From: Ceratothoa steindachneri
Taxonomy: Eukaryota > Arthropoda > Malacostraca > Isopoda > Cymothoidae
Assembly (NCBI GenBank): GCA_963969495.1
Contig: OZ018331.1
Span: forward strand, 145,857,845-145,921,844
Direction: 5' to 3'
DNA length: 64,000 bases
Positions 23,341-34,499 of this stretch are shown here, piece by piece. Under the pieces are notes generated by a model. It ran no database searches. It saw only the letters and a list, made by a program, of their open reading frames with translations, and was not told the origin of the DNA. The translations under genes were made by a program, and so were the position numbers. Position 1 is the stretch's first letter; each line of letters begins with the position of its first letter.

Positions 23341-26197
23341 GTAATCCTGTAGAGATTAAATACTAATGTATTTCTCTGTTAAACAATATAACCGAAAATA
23401 AAGTTATCAGAAAAAACAAACATGGATATGAGTAGAGATTGAACACACTGAGGAGCAACATACACACACACTGAGGACGCGAGGACCCAGTTGCAGAATA
23501 CACAGAGTGTACACACCTTCCTTCAATGCTGTCAAAAGGCAACTGAGGAAACTGCGCAGTGAGCACTACATGTTACATTCTTGCCATTGGCGGGGGCGGG
23601 AAAGATATTAAAGTACAACAACGCGCTTGGAAAAATGATCATGTGAGGTGCTTTTCATCGATTTTATAGTTATTAGGAACAATTTTTTATGCATATTAAC
23701 ATATTTTGAAAATTACTAGAAAAATTCGTTTTTGACTAATAATTATGATTTTCATTGCTCTCCCGGGGCCAAAAGATTGTTACCTATTTAACTAAGATTT
23801 TGTAGAGACTATTTTCTCCTGCATGAGCAAGTTTTTGTCTCTATTAGAATATGGAAGTCGAAAAAGATATACAATCGAGCCACCTTAATGTGGAGACGTT
23901 TAAGCAGAAGGCAGGAAATTTGACGGCAAAAATTACCATTGGGAAGCTATCCGAGATGAAGCAAAAAATGAATCTGCTGATTGAATCGATCCTTTAACTT
24001 CATTTGTATACAAAAGAACCTTCAAAATTTTCTCAGAGGAATAAGCCCGGGGGCCAACTCCTTTTGGACATGTTCTTATTGAAAATTATGTTTTTTCCAA
24101 TTTCCCTTTGATCGTATTTCTTTAAATTACTTCATATAAGTCGTTAAACTTGTTATACTTTCTTTATATATCATTTTTTTATATAATTCAGTTGAAAAAA
24201 TCAATGTTTTCCTAATTTAAAAATCACAAATGACCTCTTGATAATAAAATAGTGAATCTAACAATAAAAAAATGACATATTTTCCTCATATGGCATATAA
24301 ATTCCATATATTCCTGTAGTTTATCTTAGCATGGTTGTTTAAATCCAAAAAGAACGCTAAACCAAAATACGGTTGTATCAAGGAATCGTCGACTATTTTC
24401 AATGTTTTCGTCTATTTCTTGACACAATTTATATACCCCAGTCCAGAAACCGAGCTTTAGGTTCAAAAAGAGACGATATTGTTTACTTGACGGATTATTT
24501 TAATCCTAATCCTTGATTAGGATCTTTACTTCTCAGGCTCATAGGGATGAATTCAAATAGGCGTATACACTAAAACCATGTACATGTACACGATTAACGT
24601 CCAAATTACTTTTTAAATTATACCTAATTAAATTTTAGTTGGCTTTTGCGCAGCAAAAGCTTTCTTCTTGAAACTTTCGATAAGTCTGAAATTCCGCGTT
24701 TCTTACATCTGGATTCAAACAGAAAAGAGTTCCACCAAACTTCATCGCAGTTTGAAGCCAGCCGTAAAGAAGAACAATCGACCAATTGAGACTCTAATCG
24801 TATGAAAACGAAATTAAACGTCGCTTTTTAAGGAAACTTGCAATGATGAAAAGATATGGCAAAACTTTACTGCGGTGAGAAAGATACTCATAAACTGGAG
24901 CTCTTATTAGGAAGAGAAAAAAATTAATTAACTAAATGAGAGAAATTTGATATGATTTAGCTATGTTTTCATACCTTGGATGTATATGGATTTCAGATTA
25001 TCCAGGCAAAATGAAAAGTCACAAAATGCATGTAACAGTCACAAATATTGGTATTTCTTTACTTTATTATGCCTGAATGATGAGTTAAACTAATATTTCG
25101 AAATTGACAAATTGATATAAATATCTCCCAACTCTCTAATAATAGAAGAATGGAAGGAGGAAAATAGCATCTGCCTACTTCCTTGCCTCAATCATTACCG
25201 AAAATCAACCTTTCAAACACCTGTGGGTGGATATTAGTAGACAAGGGTTCCCGTAAGATTTGGGTCTTCTTTGCCACGTCTCAAAGGGTTCCTCAACCTA
25301 TAAGTTTGGACAGTGGATTTATTTAACCATTTACATCCCCTAAAATTATTTGTTAAAAATATAATAATATACATATATTATGCTTTCTAACGGATGATTA
25401 AATTAAAAATAATTATGGTTAGCCTCAATGGTTCGTGTATGTATGAAAGAGTGAGGAGAGAGAATCCAATCGTGTTTAACTATACCCTACTTGTGGTGAG
25501 AAAAAGTTTTGATTCCAATTTGTACTAAAAAAGGCTAAAATAAATAATTGGAATCCCACTTTCAACTCCTCATCTTCTTTCCCTCCTCATCGAGACGGGG
25601 TTTCATGCAACTCTGTTTTTTTTGTCTTTTAATCTTCGTTAGTCTTTATTAAGCTCAAGCTGCCTGCCTGCCTGTTTATCTGTCTTTCCAGTCCATCGCC
25701 TCTATAACAAAAACATCTTTCTTTTCTATGGGTAATTATAGACTTTTCCTCCAATTTAAAGCGAAATACCAATGAGAGCGAATAAAAAAGGATTTTCAGG
25801 ATAGATCTGTATACCAAGAGATCCTCCAGCAGCCATTGGGGGTGGGAGGGCAAACTACGGGCGTTGGAGAATGGAAGGCAGAGTGCAAGTGTTTGGGCTG
25901 GAAGGCGGAAAATACTCCAGATAGCAGCTGCATCAAGTTAGCCTAAGCTACACCTGGTATCCGTTGTTCGTCATTAGTTAGGGAGAATCAGAGGTGAGCA
26001 AATTTATGGTTTCGCTGTTTACGTTTGAAAGATTGAATGGAAATTTTAAGGATATTTGCCACTAAGACTTTTTATTCTCACTCGCGTTAATATGAGTTCT
26101 AATTTAATTATCACTCAAAATGCGTTAGCAGCGTAAGAAGAGACCAAGTCCCAAGGCAAAGGCTGTTGAAATTCTGTTTTAGCGTGAATTAAAAGTA
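23341..26197. other. No recognisable feature
   Basis: AT-rich DNA with short frames only (for example 25629-25853 minus). No repeats or domains identified. Confidence 0.45.
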
Positions 26198-27877
26198 TAG
26201 TTGAGCGCATATTTATTGGCAACACATCTCAAATTTTTTAATTTACGCATTTTTATACGTTACTAGTTTGAAATATACATATTTATATTATTTTTTAATT
26301 ACATTAGTCTAAAAGAAATATATTATAATGTATAAATGATAATGAAACAAATGATTAAGACTAACATTTTGTTTATTAGAAAAACACAGGAAGCAAAACT
26401 ATTGGCGACGTTTACATAATACAATTTAACAGATCCAATTATTAAAAATAGTTCTAAAGAATGTCTGTGAATGACAGATGGAATACTCTAGACTAATCCA
26501 GGAAAGCAGCTTTCTTGCAGGGTTAACATTTGGATTGTTCATTATGGTATTCGAGACGGTGGAAGAATCATCTCTACTATAATTTTGAAATAGCAAAATG
26601 GGGAAGACATCCGAACACTCAGAAGCATATAGGAAGCGTATAATTGAGCTGTACAACCAAGGAAATGGATATAGACAAATTTCGGTAAGTTTGAATATTC
26701 CAATTTCATCTGTAAGGAATATTATTGTATTTTTAAGACTGATAAGACTACTGTTATTCGTGCGCAGAAAGGGCACCCAATTTAATTAACTGCCAGAGAT
26801 GAGCGTTTGTGTTTTCGAATTGTCAACAAGAATCCGAAATTCCCTTTAAGAAATCGAAAGCAAATCTGGCTAGTAATGGAACAATCGTAAACGTGTCAAC
26901 AGTGTGACGTTACCTGAACCGTGAGGGTCTCCATGGGCGTGTATCAAGGCGGAAACCACTGTTGAAGACGGTTGACAAAAAGAGACGTTTAGAGTTTGCC
27001 AGAGAACATCTTGATGACATTTAAGCAAAACTTTGAAAAATATTATGGACACACGAGACTAAGCTCCACCAGATTGGCATAAACGACCACCATTATGTTT
27101 GGAGAAAATCCGAAGAAGCTTTGCTGGAAAAGAACAACATACCTAGTGTGAAACACGGAAGTGCTTTCATTATGTTGTGGAGATGTTTTGCTGCTGCAGG
27201 CACTAGTTGAATTTGTGGGATAAAAGTCACTATGAATTCCAAGGGATATCAGCAAATTTTGGATGAACATGTTAAAAAATTGGCGAGGAAGGTTGGTCTT
27301 GGCAGAGGGTTTGTCTTTCAAAAAGATAATGATTTCAAGCACAAGAGCAAATCAACGCAGAAATATTTTGCCAATCATCGATTGAAAGTGATTAAATGGT
27401 CTTCTCAAAGTTCATATTTAAATGCGATTGAAAATTTATGGAAAGAACTGAAGTCACGTGTTTATATGAGGTCAACAGGCAGCATCACAGAGTTGAAAGC
27501 TTTTGCAGTGGATGAGTGGAGTAAAATTCCTACTAAGACGTGTAAAAACCTTGTTCATACGGACAAGCCTACAAGAAACGTCCGATTGCTGTGATTGCTG
27601 CTAAAGAAGGTCATACTAAGAATTAATTTATAGTTGCCAATAATATATATGTAATATTTATGAATGTCGCCAATACCTTTGCTTCTTGTGTTTTTTTAAT
27701 AAACACAATGTTCAATGTTAATAATTTACTTTATTATCATTTATACTTTAAAACATATTGCTTCTAGGCTAATGTAATTAAATATAATATTAATATGTAC
27801 ATTTCGAACTAGTAACGTATAGAAATTCGTAAATTACAAAATTTGGGATGTGTTGCCAATAGATATGCGCGCAACTG
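26198..27877 (+). mobile_element. Tc1-type element, full length but inactive
   Basis: A 1680-base element flanked by TA dinucleotides (26196-26197 and 27878-27879). The two ends are inverted repeats of about 230 bases: 26198-26425 against 27645-27877. Each end has an outer and an inner binding-site-like repeat, TATTGGCAACACAT at 26214 and TATTGGCGACGTTT at 26400 on the left and their counterparts on the right, about 186 bases apart. This is the IR/DR architecture known from Sleeping Beauty-like and Minos-like elements. The transposase between them is broken. Confidence 0.9.
26598..27594 (+). pseudogene. Tc1 transposase, broken
   Basis: Starts MGKTSEHSEAYRKRIIELYN with a paired-like helix-turn-helix (YRQISVSLNIPISSVRNII). 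After frameshifts it resumes with WTHETKLHQIG...HYVWRK, NIPSVKHGSAFIMLW.CFAA, FVFQKDNDFKHKSK and AIENLWKELKSR. The Tc1 DD34E triad is WSDETK, QDND and NPIENLW. Here the first aspartate is replaced by histidine (WTHETK), the second and the glutamate remain. An in-frame stop follows CFAAAGTS, and there are frameshifts near 26750 and 27020. It would act in the nucleus by cutting at its TIRs if intact. Confidence 0.9.
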
Positions 27878-27879
27878 TA

Positions 27880-28690
27880 AATGACGTCTTGCGTTGCTGC
27901 CAAAACTAAGAGAAAAAAAAGAGGCAAAAATTAGAAAAGCCAAGTATATGAAATCGTTGATTAATTTTCGAAAAGACAACGAAGAAAAAAAATCTATAAA
28001 AAACAACTGAATAATGTTGGGGTTTATTATTGTAAGCGAAGAGCAAATATAAATCTGAAAAAGTACTATGAAATTTCTTAAGTGAAATGGGTCGTCTAGC
28101 GTGAACCAGCCGCTAGACAGAAATAAAACATTTTTAAAGACGAGTATAAAATGTGAAAATGAAATATATAATGTTTTATTCTGCATTGCGTCGGCTATTT
28201 TAACCTAATGCCTTTTCATACTACGATAGTTTTTAGTGATACTCTTAGCTTTCTATCTCTATTCGAGATGTAACAAAGAGAAGCAGTATTTAATTCATTG
28301 ATATAGAGTCATGAACTAAATTTAGGTCAAATATCTTTTTATTTTTTTCTATATTTTTTAAGATTTACGTGATAGGTTTAATTATTTGAATATTAAAAAG
28401 TCAGCATTTGAAAAACTATGAAAAAAATAGTCCATTACTTCATTTAACCAAAAAGTGCGGTTTGGTCCTATTCATTTAGTATATGTTAATATATATTTGC
28501 CTTTTGGTTAAAAGGGTAAAATTATGGATATAGGTTAAATGAATGATGTGTAATTATAATTTATTTTCTAATGTTTTTATAAAAATAAATGTTTGATCCT
28601 TTTTCAATTCCGGAAATGGTTCTTTCTTTTTATCAGGCATCAATTCTGTGAGCTCGAGTCAAATAAAAATGCCTGCTTTCAGTTTTGCCT
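27880..28690. other. No recognisable feature
   Basis: AT-rich DNA. The 125-residue minus frame at 27809-28186 overlaps the Tc1 end and is not a gene. Confidence 0.45.
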
Positions 28691-28719
28691 TACTTTTCAT
28701 CCTCATTAAATGTTAGGTC

Positions 28720-29218
28720 GTTTCTATTAAAATGTTTTTAAAGGTGCTGGGTTTGATGTGAAGAGGTGGAGGGAAAACTTTTACTGTTCTAGCGGTGCTT
28801 TACTCCTATTTTTTTGCATGAGTGCATTGACTTTGCTACAGAAACAAGCATTATTATTTTCTTGCTTGAAAACAACAGATAAATCTTTATGGAAGCTACG
28901 GAAAATGGAAATTTCCGTACTTGTGTTTAGAAGATTTTGTTGCTGATAATTCTACTTTGATAATTCTAGGACCGTAAATACATGGTTCAACTCCTCTTGA
29001 TTTAACAAGCGTGGCTCATTTTTATTAGAATCAATTGCGTACTTTTCATCCGTAGGAAAAATAACGCATTTATATTCATACCTGTCAAGGTCTACAAGCG
29101 AATTATGTGATGAGAGACCTAACATAGAGTGCTCGAAGTCATGTGGGCTCGGTATAAGATCTGACGTACCAATATGCATACACAATTGTTGCTTTGCCTT
29201 TCCAGTAATATTATTCAT
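28720..29218 (-). pseudogene. Relic of a widespread invertebrate gene-like family (family G), fragment 1
   Basis: The minus frame from ATG at 29218 includes GLSSHNSLVDL, FPTDEKYAIDSNKNEPRLLN and QEELNHVFTVLELSK. It is followed, after a stop, by QQNLLNTSTEISIFRSFHKDL and FKQENNNACFCSKVNALMQ. I recall a multicopy family whose order is EP..L.QEELNDLVRDLNLSK, then a LL..GT....R...K....FF.......Y.C..V..LM segment. The order and spacing agree. The rest of the protein is missing here. A longer relic of the same family lies upstream at 29520-31150. Function unknown, transposon origin suspected. Confidence 0.5.
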
Positions 29219-29519
29219 GTAGGGGTAACAACATGAGGTAAAACAATTTCTTTCCTGGCCAGTAACTTATTCTGCAATTCTTTTAATTGAAAATCAATAG
29301 AAAATAACCATTATTTGTTTAAAACTTTGCTTTTGCGGCTTGTATGATGAAATATTTACTAAGGATAGGCAAATTCTGTTTCATTAATCATTCTAGTAGT
29401 TTAAACAAAATCACATTGTTAAATTTGTACAATTCAATTTACATCTACTAGAATGTCTGAAAATTTTTTACAAAAGTAAAAGTGAACAATTTCCTCGATT
29501 TCAGTATGGAAAGTAAATC

Positions 29520-31150
29520 AACCTTGGTAACTCCTTGGTATCAATCAGCTCTTCTTGTTGGAAGCGTTCCCCTAATCCTCTAACGATGTTCCACATTCTC
29601 CTTGAACTTCACAAGAGGGGCATCACGGATATGCGCCTTCATAAACATCCTGCAGACCATTTGGCTATAGATTTATACTAAGTTCTCAACCAGTTCCAGA
29701 TAATGGTCAGCTTTTTTTTGCACAAACACTCCTGACACCAAAATAAAACTCTTCTAAACTTTTTTTTCCTTTTTACTAAACTTTAAGAAAGGAATTTTGA
29801 AGGTACTTGAATCCTGCCGACTCCTTGTTAAGAGTTCTAACAAACTGCTCCAGAAGACCTAATATTAAATGCAATGGACCGAACAACACCTTTGAAGCCT
29901 CAATCAATTGCTCTTCCTTGTCATTATGCCCCCCCAACAGAGAACTCATTCGTTTGAGGCCAGTGCTTCTTGGTAAAACCTTCCTGGAGTTTCATTTAAA
30001 GTGCTAACATTTTAAAGTCTGCAATCACTTCCTAGCAACATCCATAAAATTAAAAGCTTGTAGCAGGAGCTTACCACAGTTGGAATAATCCTTGTGATAT
30101 ATTGATTACCGGCAGAGGAAAAGATGGGTGCATATTCAAATTATAGAGTAGTACAGCTTTAGTTCTTTTTGAGGAGTAGTTAATGAAGCCCCTGCACTCT
30201 TCTAAATTATATGCCATTCCAATTACATCAAACAGACCATTTACGTAATTGCAGTAGAATAGTGCTTCTTGAAGAGTTGTTAATCAAGAGCCTGCACTCT
30301 TTTGAATTATATGCAATTAGAATTGCATAAAACAGACCATTTACGTAATTGCAGTAGAATAATGCTTCTTGAGTAGTTATTAATGAAGAGCCTGCACTCA
30401 TCTAACTTGTATGCAATTCTAATGCATCAAACAGACCATTTACATAATTGCAGTAAAATAACCCAGCTTGATATGTAAAGACTCTTGAGAAATGTTTATA
30501 ACGTTTCCTTTGGATTGTCACTTTCACATTTTCATAAAATTATCCAACCTTTTTTTGCATGGAAATCAAAGGCTCAGCATTTAAATTGAACAAGCCAAGG
30601 TCTTTCGCAAGAACCTTGGGATCTCTTTGGTTTGGATAGTATGGATTCCTTTCAATAACCATACCTCTGCCACTGTAGTCTACATCTTCACTGATGATAT
30701 CAGTTTTCTGAATATTGCTTTCTTCTGAAGAGGGGTTATTCCGTTCAGGAGGGGTAAATTCAAGATATCCGTACTGTATGGTACTGGTGCAATAGAGGTT
30801 GGATGATCGGGCTAGAATATTGTGGGTGTATTTTTGCCACTTCCACCTTTAGATGGGGCCAGCATGTATAACTAGCAGTTGTTTGAGCTTTCAGGGGCTT
30901 TACGCAGAACCTTTGTAATGGCAAACTTCATGGATCTTCCTTCCCCTCTATACCATCCGGCAAAAGTAAAAATATATACTTTATTATTTATTTTGGTTTC
31001 ACAAAAATATAACTTAAATACTTGTGACATTTAATATTTTACTCTTTAAAAAATATTTACCTTCCAAAGTTTTCTTGCTGTGTTCACATTCATAACGAGG
31101 TGCCCAGGGTTTATAATGGTCCACAAGTGGCATTCCATATTATGATATGT
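29520..31150 (-). pseudogene. Relic of family G, near full length
   Basis: Segments in family order on the minus strand: YKPWAPRYECEHSKKTL (about 31120), RGEGRSMKFAITKVLRKAP (30940), PTSIAPVPY (30800), RDPKVLAKDLGLFNL (30630), KVTIQRKRYKHFSRVF (30510), YCNYVNGLFDVIG (30260), ECRGFINYSSKRTKAVLLYN and MHPSFPL (30200-30120), then TKKHWPQ, KVLFGPLHLILGLLEQFV and FKYLQNSF (29980-29800), and finally GLGERFQQEELID (29580). The remembered family pattern has VYCNNVDGL, EWRLFIDSSK.SLKAVLLHN, KW..., LPPLHIKLGLMKQFVKAL and HGERFHQD in the same order. Frameshifts and stops are many. A GT-rich gap between TL and RGEG could be an intron. Three tandem copies of the YCNYVNGL segment interrupt it. Confidence 0.65.
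30161..30460 (-). repeat. 100-bp tandem triplication inside the family G relic
   Basis: Three diverged units of 100 bases start at 30161, 30261 and 30361. Shared blocks are CCTGCACTC, ACAGACCATTTACGTAATTG and CAGTA.AATA. On the minus strand each encodes the YCNYVNGL...YN..EC...IN.SS segment of family G in a decayed frame. Confidence 0.9.
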
Positions 31151-31159
31151 AAGCTTCAC

Positions 31160-31885
31160 ATATTCTCATAGAAGCTGTTACACCAAATTTATTTCCTCTT
31201 GTTTCGAGGAACTGTCAGCAAATATAACAGAATGCAGCTGGATAAGGATTGAAGCATCTTCATGCCATTTCTCTTTTGATGTGTCCGGTATGCTAGCTAG
31301 AGCTGAATAGTAGCAGATCTGTGAATCCCTGTATCAATATTTCTAAGTTATATTGCCGAATATTCAAGAAAGTTCTTGAAGTTTCCACAGGTGCGCTTTG
31401 GCAAGTTCTGGAACATTCGCCAAACTTCACAATATTCTACTATAGTCTAGAATGCTTTCATTAAATCGAGTATCTTTTGGAAGGTATCCTCAAAACAAAT
31501 ATTATTCTACAACATCACATTGTTTCTTTAAGTAAGATTTACAATTTTTTACCATGCTCTAAAAAATAAAGCCTACAACATTTTATATAGACCTTTTTTT
31601 CAGAAATTTTTAATAGGCTAGCATTATTTTCCAGATGGGCCAATTTCTAAATTTTGTGCCTTACCTAATCAAGAAAACTTTTGTGATAAAAATGGAGTTT
31701 TTTGTTTTCTTCCGTTATAAAACAACTTGGAAGTAAGACTATTATCCTAGGAACAAGAAAAAGTGAAATTTTGTTACTTAGTGTAATCAGACGCCATAAA
31801 ATTAGGACAGCAAAAGGCTTTCCTCCCGTTTGCTATTTAGCCACTGTGTGAGCCATGAGTAACACAGTGCAGCATATACAATATA
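31160..31885. other. No recognisable feature
   Basis: AT-rich. Family G sequence may extend into the first few hundred bases, but I cannot follow it. Confidence 0.35.
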
Positions 31886-33100
31886 CAGGGTGACCCCCGA
31901 AAACGGTCCACTACTTCATTAATTTTCTGCAAGGTTTGAATGAAATTTGGTGCTAACTAGTTTATTGTTTTTAAAAACATATAAACAAAATTAGAGTCTT
32001 TGGACTTTTATTCTTTATTCTAAAGCACGTGTTCGAGATGACCTCCATTCAGCTCTATGCATTTCTTGAGGCACATAACAAAGTTGTCCATGACCTCCTT
32101 ACAAACCGACCGACTAATGGCACTGATCTCCTTCGTGATTGCTTGCTTGAGTTCCATGATGGGACTGGGTCTCCCTGCGTACGCTTTGTCTTTAAGGTAG
32201 CCCCAGAGAAAGAATTATGGCAGGCTATGGGGTAGGCTGTGAGGTGCTCACTCAAAATCGGTCTTCAGGTTGTTCACACGGCCACCAAAGTTCTTTTTTA
32301 GCCAATCTCGTGACAGGTTTGAGATGTGAGAGCTTTCTTCATCTGGCTGGAACCAGAACTTTCCTATAAGCGATACGAACAGGGTCTGCAGCTCCCTCTT
32401 AAAGGTTTTGAGGACCTCGACATACCGCTCCTTGGTGGCTGTCACTGTTGCACCAGATTCTTCGAAGAAGAATGGCCCGATGATGCTCCTGGCTTATATT
32501 TCAGTCCATTCCATGCACTTAGGGAGTGTAAGGGCTTGTTGGCTACATCATTTGGTCTGGTGGTCCCAGAGAAGACATTTGTCTTCGAGTTTACCTTTCC
32601 TTCAAGAGGGAAGTGAGTTCATCTCACGTCCAAAGAAGGTTAGGGAAAGTTTGGGTCTCCTGAATCTTCTCCAGTATCTTGACTGCCATAGCCTTTCTCC
32701 GCTCCTTGTCTGTCTGAGAATATAAGAGTCTGCTTCTTCTGTTTTATGTATGGGTAGGTCTTCACATCCATTATTACTGCTCTCCTGCAACTCTTACGGG
32801 ATATACCTAGGGACTGACTTCGCTTGCGCACAGAGCGTTTTCGACTCTGCTGAACTGACTCTCTAACGCTCTCAACCAGCTTAGCTCTACGCTTTATAGG
32901 GTGTCCTAAATGGCTTGGACGGTTCTCCCTAGCTGCATTGAAGCTTTGTTTACTATCCCTTAGTTCTAGGATTGGTCCACCGATTCCTGAATTCGTCTCT
33001 TTGAGCGGACTTTTTCACATTTGAGCTGCTTAAAAGTGTCCTGCACTTTCTTAAACGAGCCTCTCTCGTAATAATGTTTGGCGCAGTAAATTCTTTGCCT
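31886..33100 (-). mobile_element. IS630/mariner-superfamily element, decayed
   Basis: Left end begins CAGGGTGACCCCCGAAAAC directly after TA, a typical terminal repeat for this superfamily. The right partner is not evident; sequence beyond 33100 is unassigned before the R1 copy at 33266. The transposase runs on the minus strand from about 33080 to 32029. Confidence 0.7.
32029..33080 (-). pseudogene. Mariner-like (IS630 superfamily) transposase, broken
   Basis: Across shifting frames the minus strand gives a helix-turn-helix region (AKLVESVRESVQQSRKRSV, then RSQSLGISRKSCRR, then KTYPYIKQKKQ). Then GTTRPNDVANKP, IGPFFFEESGATVTA.KERYVEVL, FWFQPDEESSH, and finally FFLWGYLKDKAYAGRP with ELKQAITKEI and CIELNGGHLEHVL. 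These match the remembered order IGPFFFE..G..VT...Y..ML, WFQ.DGA..H, DFFLWG.LK..VY, NGGH. The second catalytic aspartate survives as QPDEE in place of QDGA; the third region before FFLWG is lost in a frameshift. Many stops make it inactive. It is distinct from the two mariners at 52.4 and 57.0 kb. Confidence 0.8.
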
Positions 33101-33265
33101 GAGCTCCCATTGAGATCTACTTGTGTTCACAGGCGTTGCTTATGTCATGTCATGCAATGTAAGGGTGATTAGTGAATGAAAAAAAAGGAAATATCACAAA
33201 AAAGTGTGTGCAACGTAACTTTTGTCTTGGTACTCAACTTTGACCTAAAATAATATTTATAGGCA

Positions 33266-33520
33266 GTTTTTAGTCGCATGCGAGTCTAGTCGCAAACTAA
33301 TCTTATATCTCACTATATCGGTCAGTCCCCTCTTTTCTTTTTTGATTTTTGTAATAATATTGTAACTATTCGGCCGATTCTAGGCAAATTTGAAATACTG
33401 ATATTGTTTTACGATCTCTTTCGAATAATATAATTGACAAAGTCCTCAGGAGGTGAGCCTAGAATTATTTTGTTTTGGCAATTAAATCATAATTATTTCG
33501 CCGATTGTAACCAAATGTGT
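33266..33520 (+). repeat. Dispersed repeat family R1, copy 3
   Basis: Begins TTTTTAGTCGCATGCGAGTC, contains ATTCGGCCGATTCTAGGC and AATATAATTGACAAAGTCC, then a second subunit start (TTTCGCCGATTGTAACC) before losing similarity. Confidence 0.7.
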
Positions 33521-33738
33521 GTCGAGGTATACCTATGTAGAATAAATCTGCTCTCAGAGTCTTACACAAGAACTAGCAAACAGCTAACCACAGGCTGCTA
33601 GACATAGGTCTTGGCGATTAAGAAAGAGTGCGAGTTATGGTTGACCGGGTTTGAATTAATGGCTTGCCAAGTTGCAGTTCAAAGGATGTATAAAGACAAT
33701 ACACCCAAATATAATTTAAATATATATAAAAAAAGGGG

Positions 33739-33740
<2 letters not shown>

Positions 33741-33784
<44 letters not shown>
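33741..33784. repeat. (AT)22 array bounding foldback module 1 on the left
   Basis: Uninterrupted 44-base AT run immediately outside the left arm. Confidence 0.97.
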
Positions 33785-33787
<3 letters not shown>

Positions 33788-34392
33788 AAATTAAAAACTC
33801 AGAAAGAATGACGTGAGATAGCAAATGAATGCAAAGTCCCGCGGGAAAAAATGAAAAGGTGTTTCCAAGTACTTTCGAACTTTATTAAGTTCCTTATTAA
33901 GGATAACTACAGGAAATAATATTATATTAGAGGTATATATATGAAAGAAAGGTATAAAAAACCGCCTTAAAAACAAGAAATCATCAATGAGGAAGACGAA
34001 AGAGGAAAGGTAATGATTTATATTAAGAATTAAAAGAAGCAGGTAGTAAGGTCAAACTGAGAAGACGGAAAGGGTAACAGATTAAAAGAATTGGAGATAG
34101 CCTAACGAGTGTCTTATAATCTCCCTCGTTTGGCTATCCCCATTTCTTATAATCTGTTACCCTTTCCGTCTTATCAGTTTGACCCTACTACCTGCTTCTT
34201 GTAATTTTTAATTTAAATCTTTACCTTCCCCCTTCCGTCTTCCTCATTGGTGATTTCTTGTTTTTGAGGCGGTCCTTTATACTTTTCTATCGTATATATA
34301 CCTCTAATATAATATTATTTCTTGTATAAGGAACTTGATAAAGTTCGAAAGTACTTGTAAACACCTTTTCATTTTTTCCTGCGCGACAGTGC

Positions 34393-34397
<5 letters not shown>
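33785..34397. repeat. Foldback module 1 (long inverted repeat between (TA)n arrays)
   Basis: Left arm 33785-34109 and right arm 34124-34397 are diverged inverted copies of about 270-320 bases around a 14-base centre. Matching landmarks, left then right, are GGTGTTTCC/AAACACC, ACTTTCGAACTTTATTAAG/CTTGATAAAGTTCGAAAGT, AATAATATTATATTAGAGG and its complement, and GGTCAAACTGAGAAGACGG and its near-complement. The left arm extends about 45 bases further, to AAAAACTCAGAAAG. (TA)n lies on both outer sides. Related modules are at 50163-50340 and 50617-51220, and solo arms at 590-765 and 60720-60826. No coding capacity. Confidence 0.9.
34331..34350 (+). ncRNA. Hammerhead-like stem-loop in foldback module 1, right arm
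   Basis: GAACTT / AAGTTC forms a six-pair stem with loop GATA, followed at once by GAAA; the preceding sequence is TATAAG where a hammerhead would have CTGATGA. The left arm has the mirror copy at 33873-33892 with TAATAAG before the stem. The GAAA and stem II-like geometry fit a hammerhead core, but the CTGATGA box is degenerate, so catalysis is unlikely. Confidence 0.3.

Positions 34398-34461
<64 letters not shown>
34398..34461. repeat. (TA)32 array bounding foldback module 1 on the right
   Basis: Uninterrupted TA run of about 64 bases immediately outside the right arm. Confidence 0.97.
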
Positions 34462-34463
<2 letters not shown>

Positions 34464-34499
34464 AAAAAGGGTAACAAATTAATTATGGTAGTTAAATGA

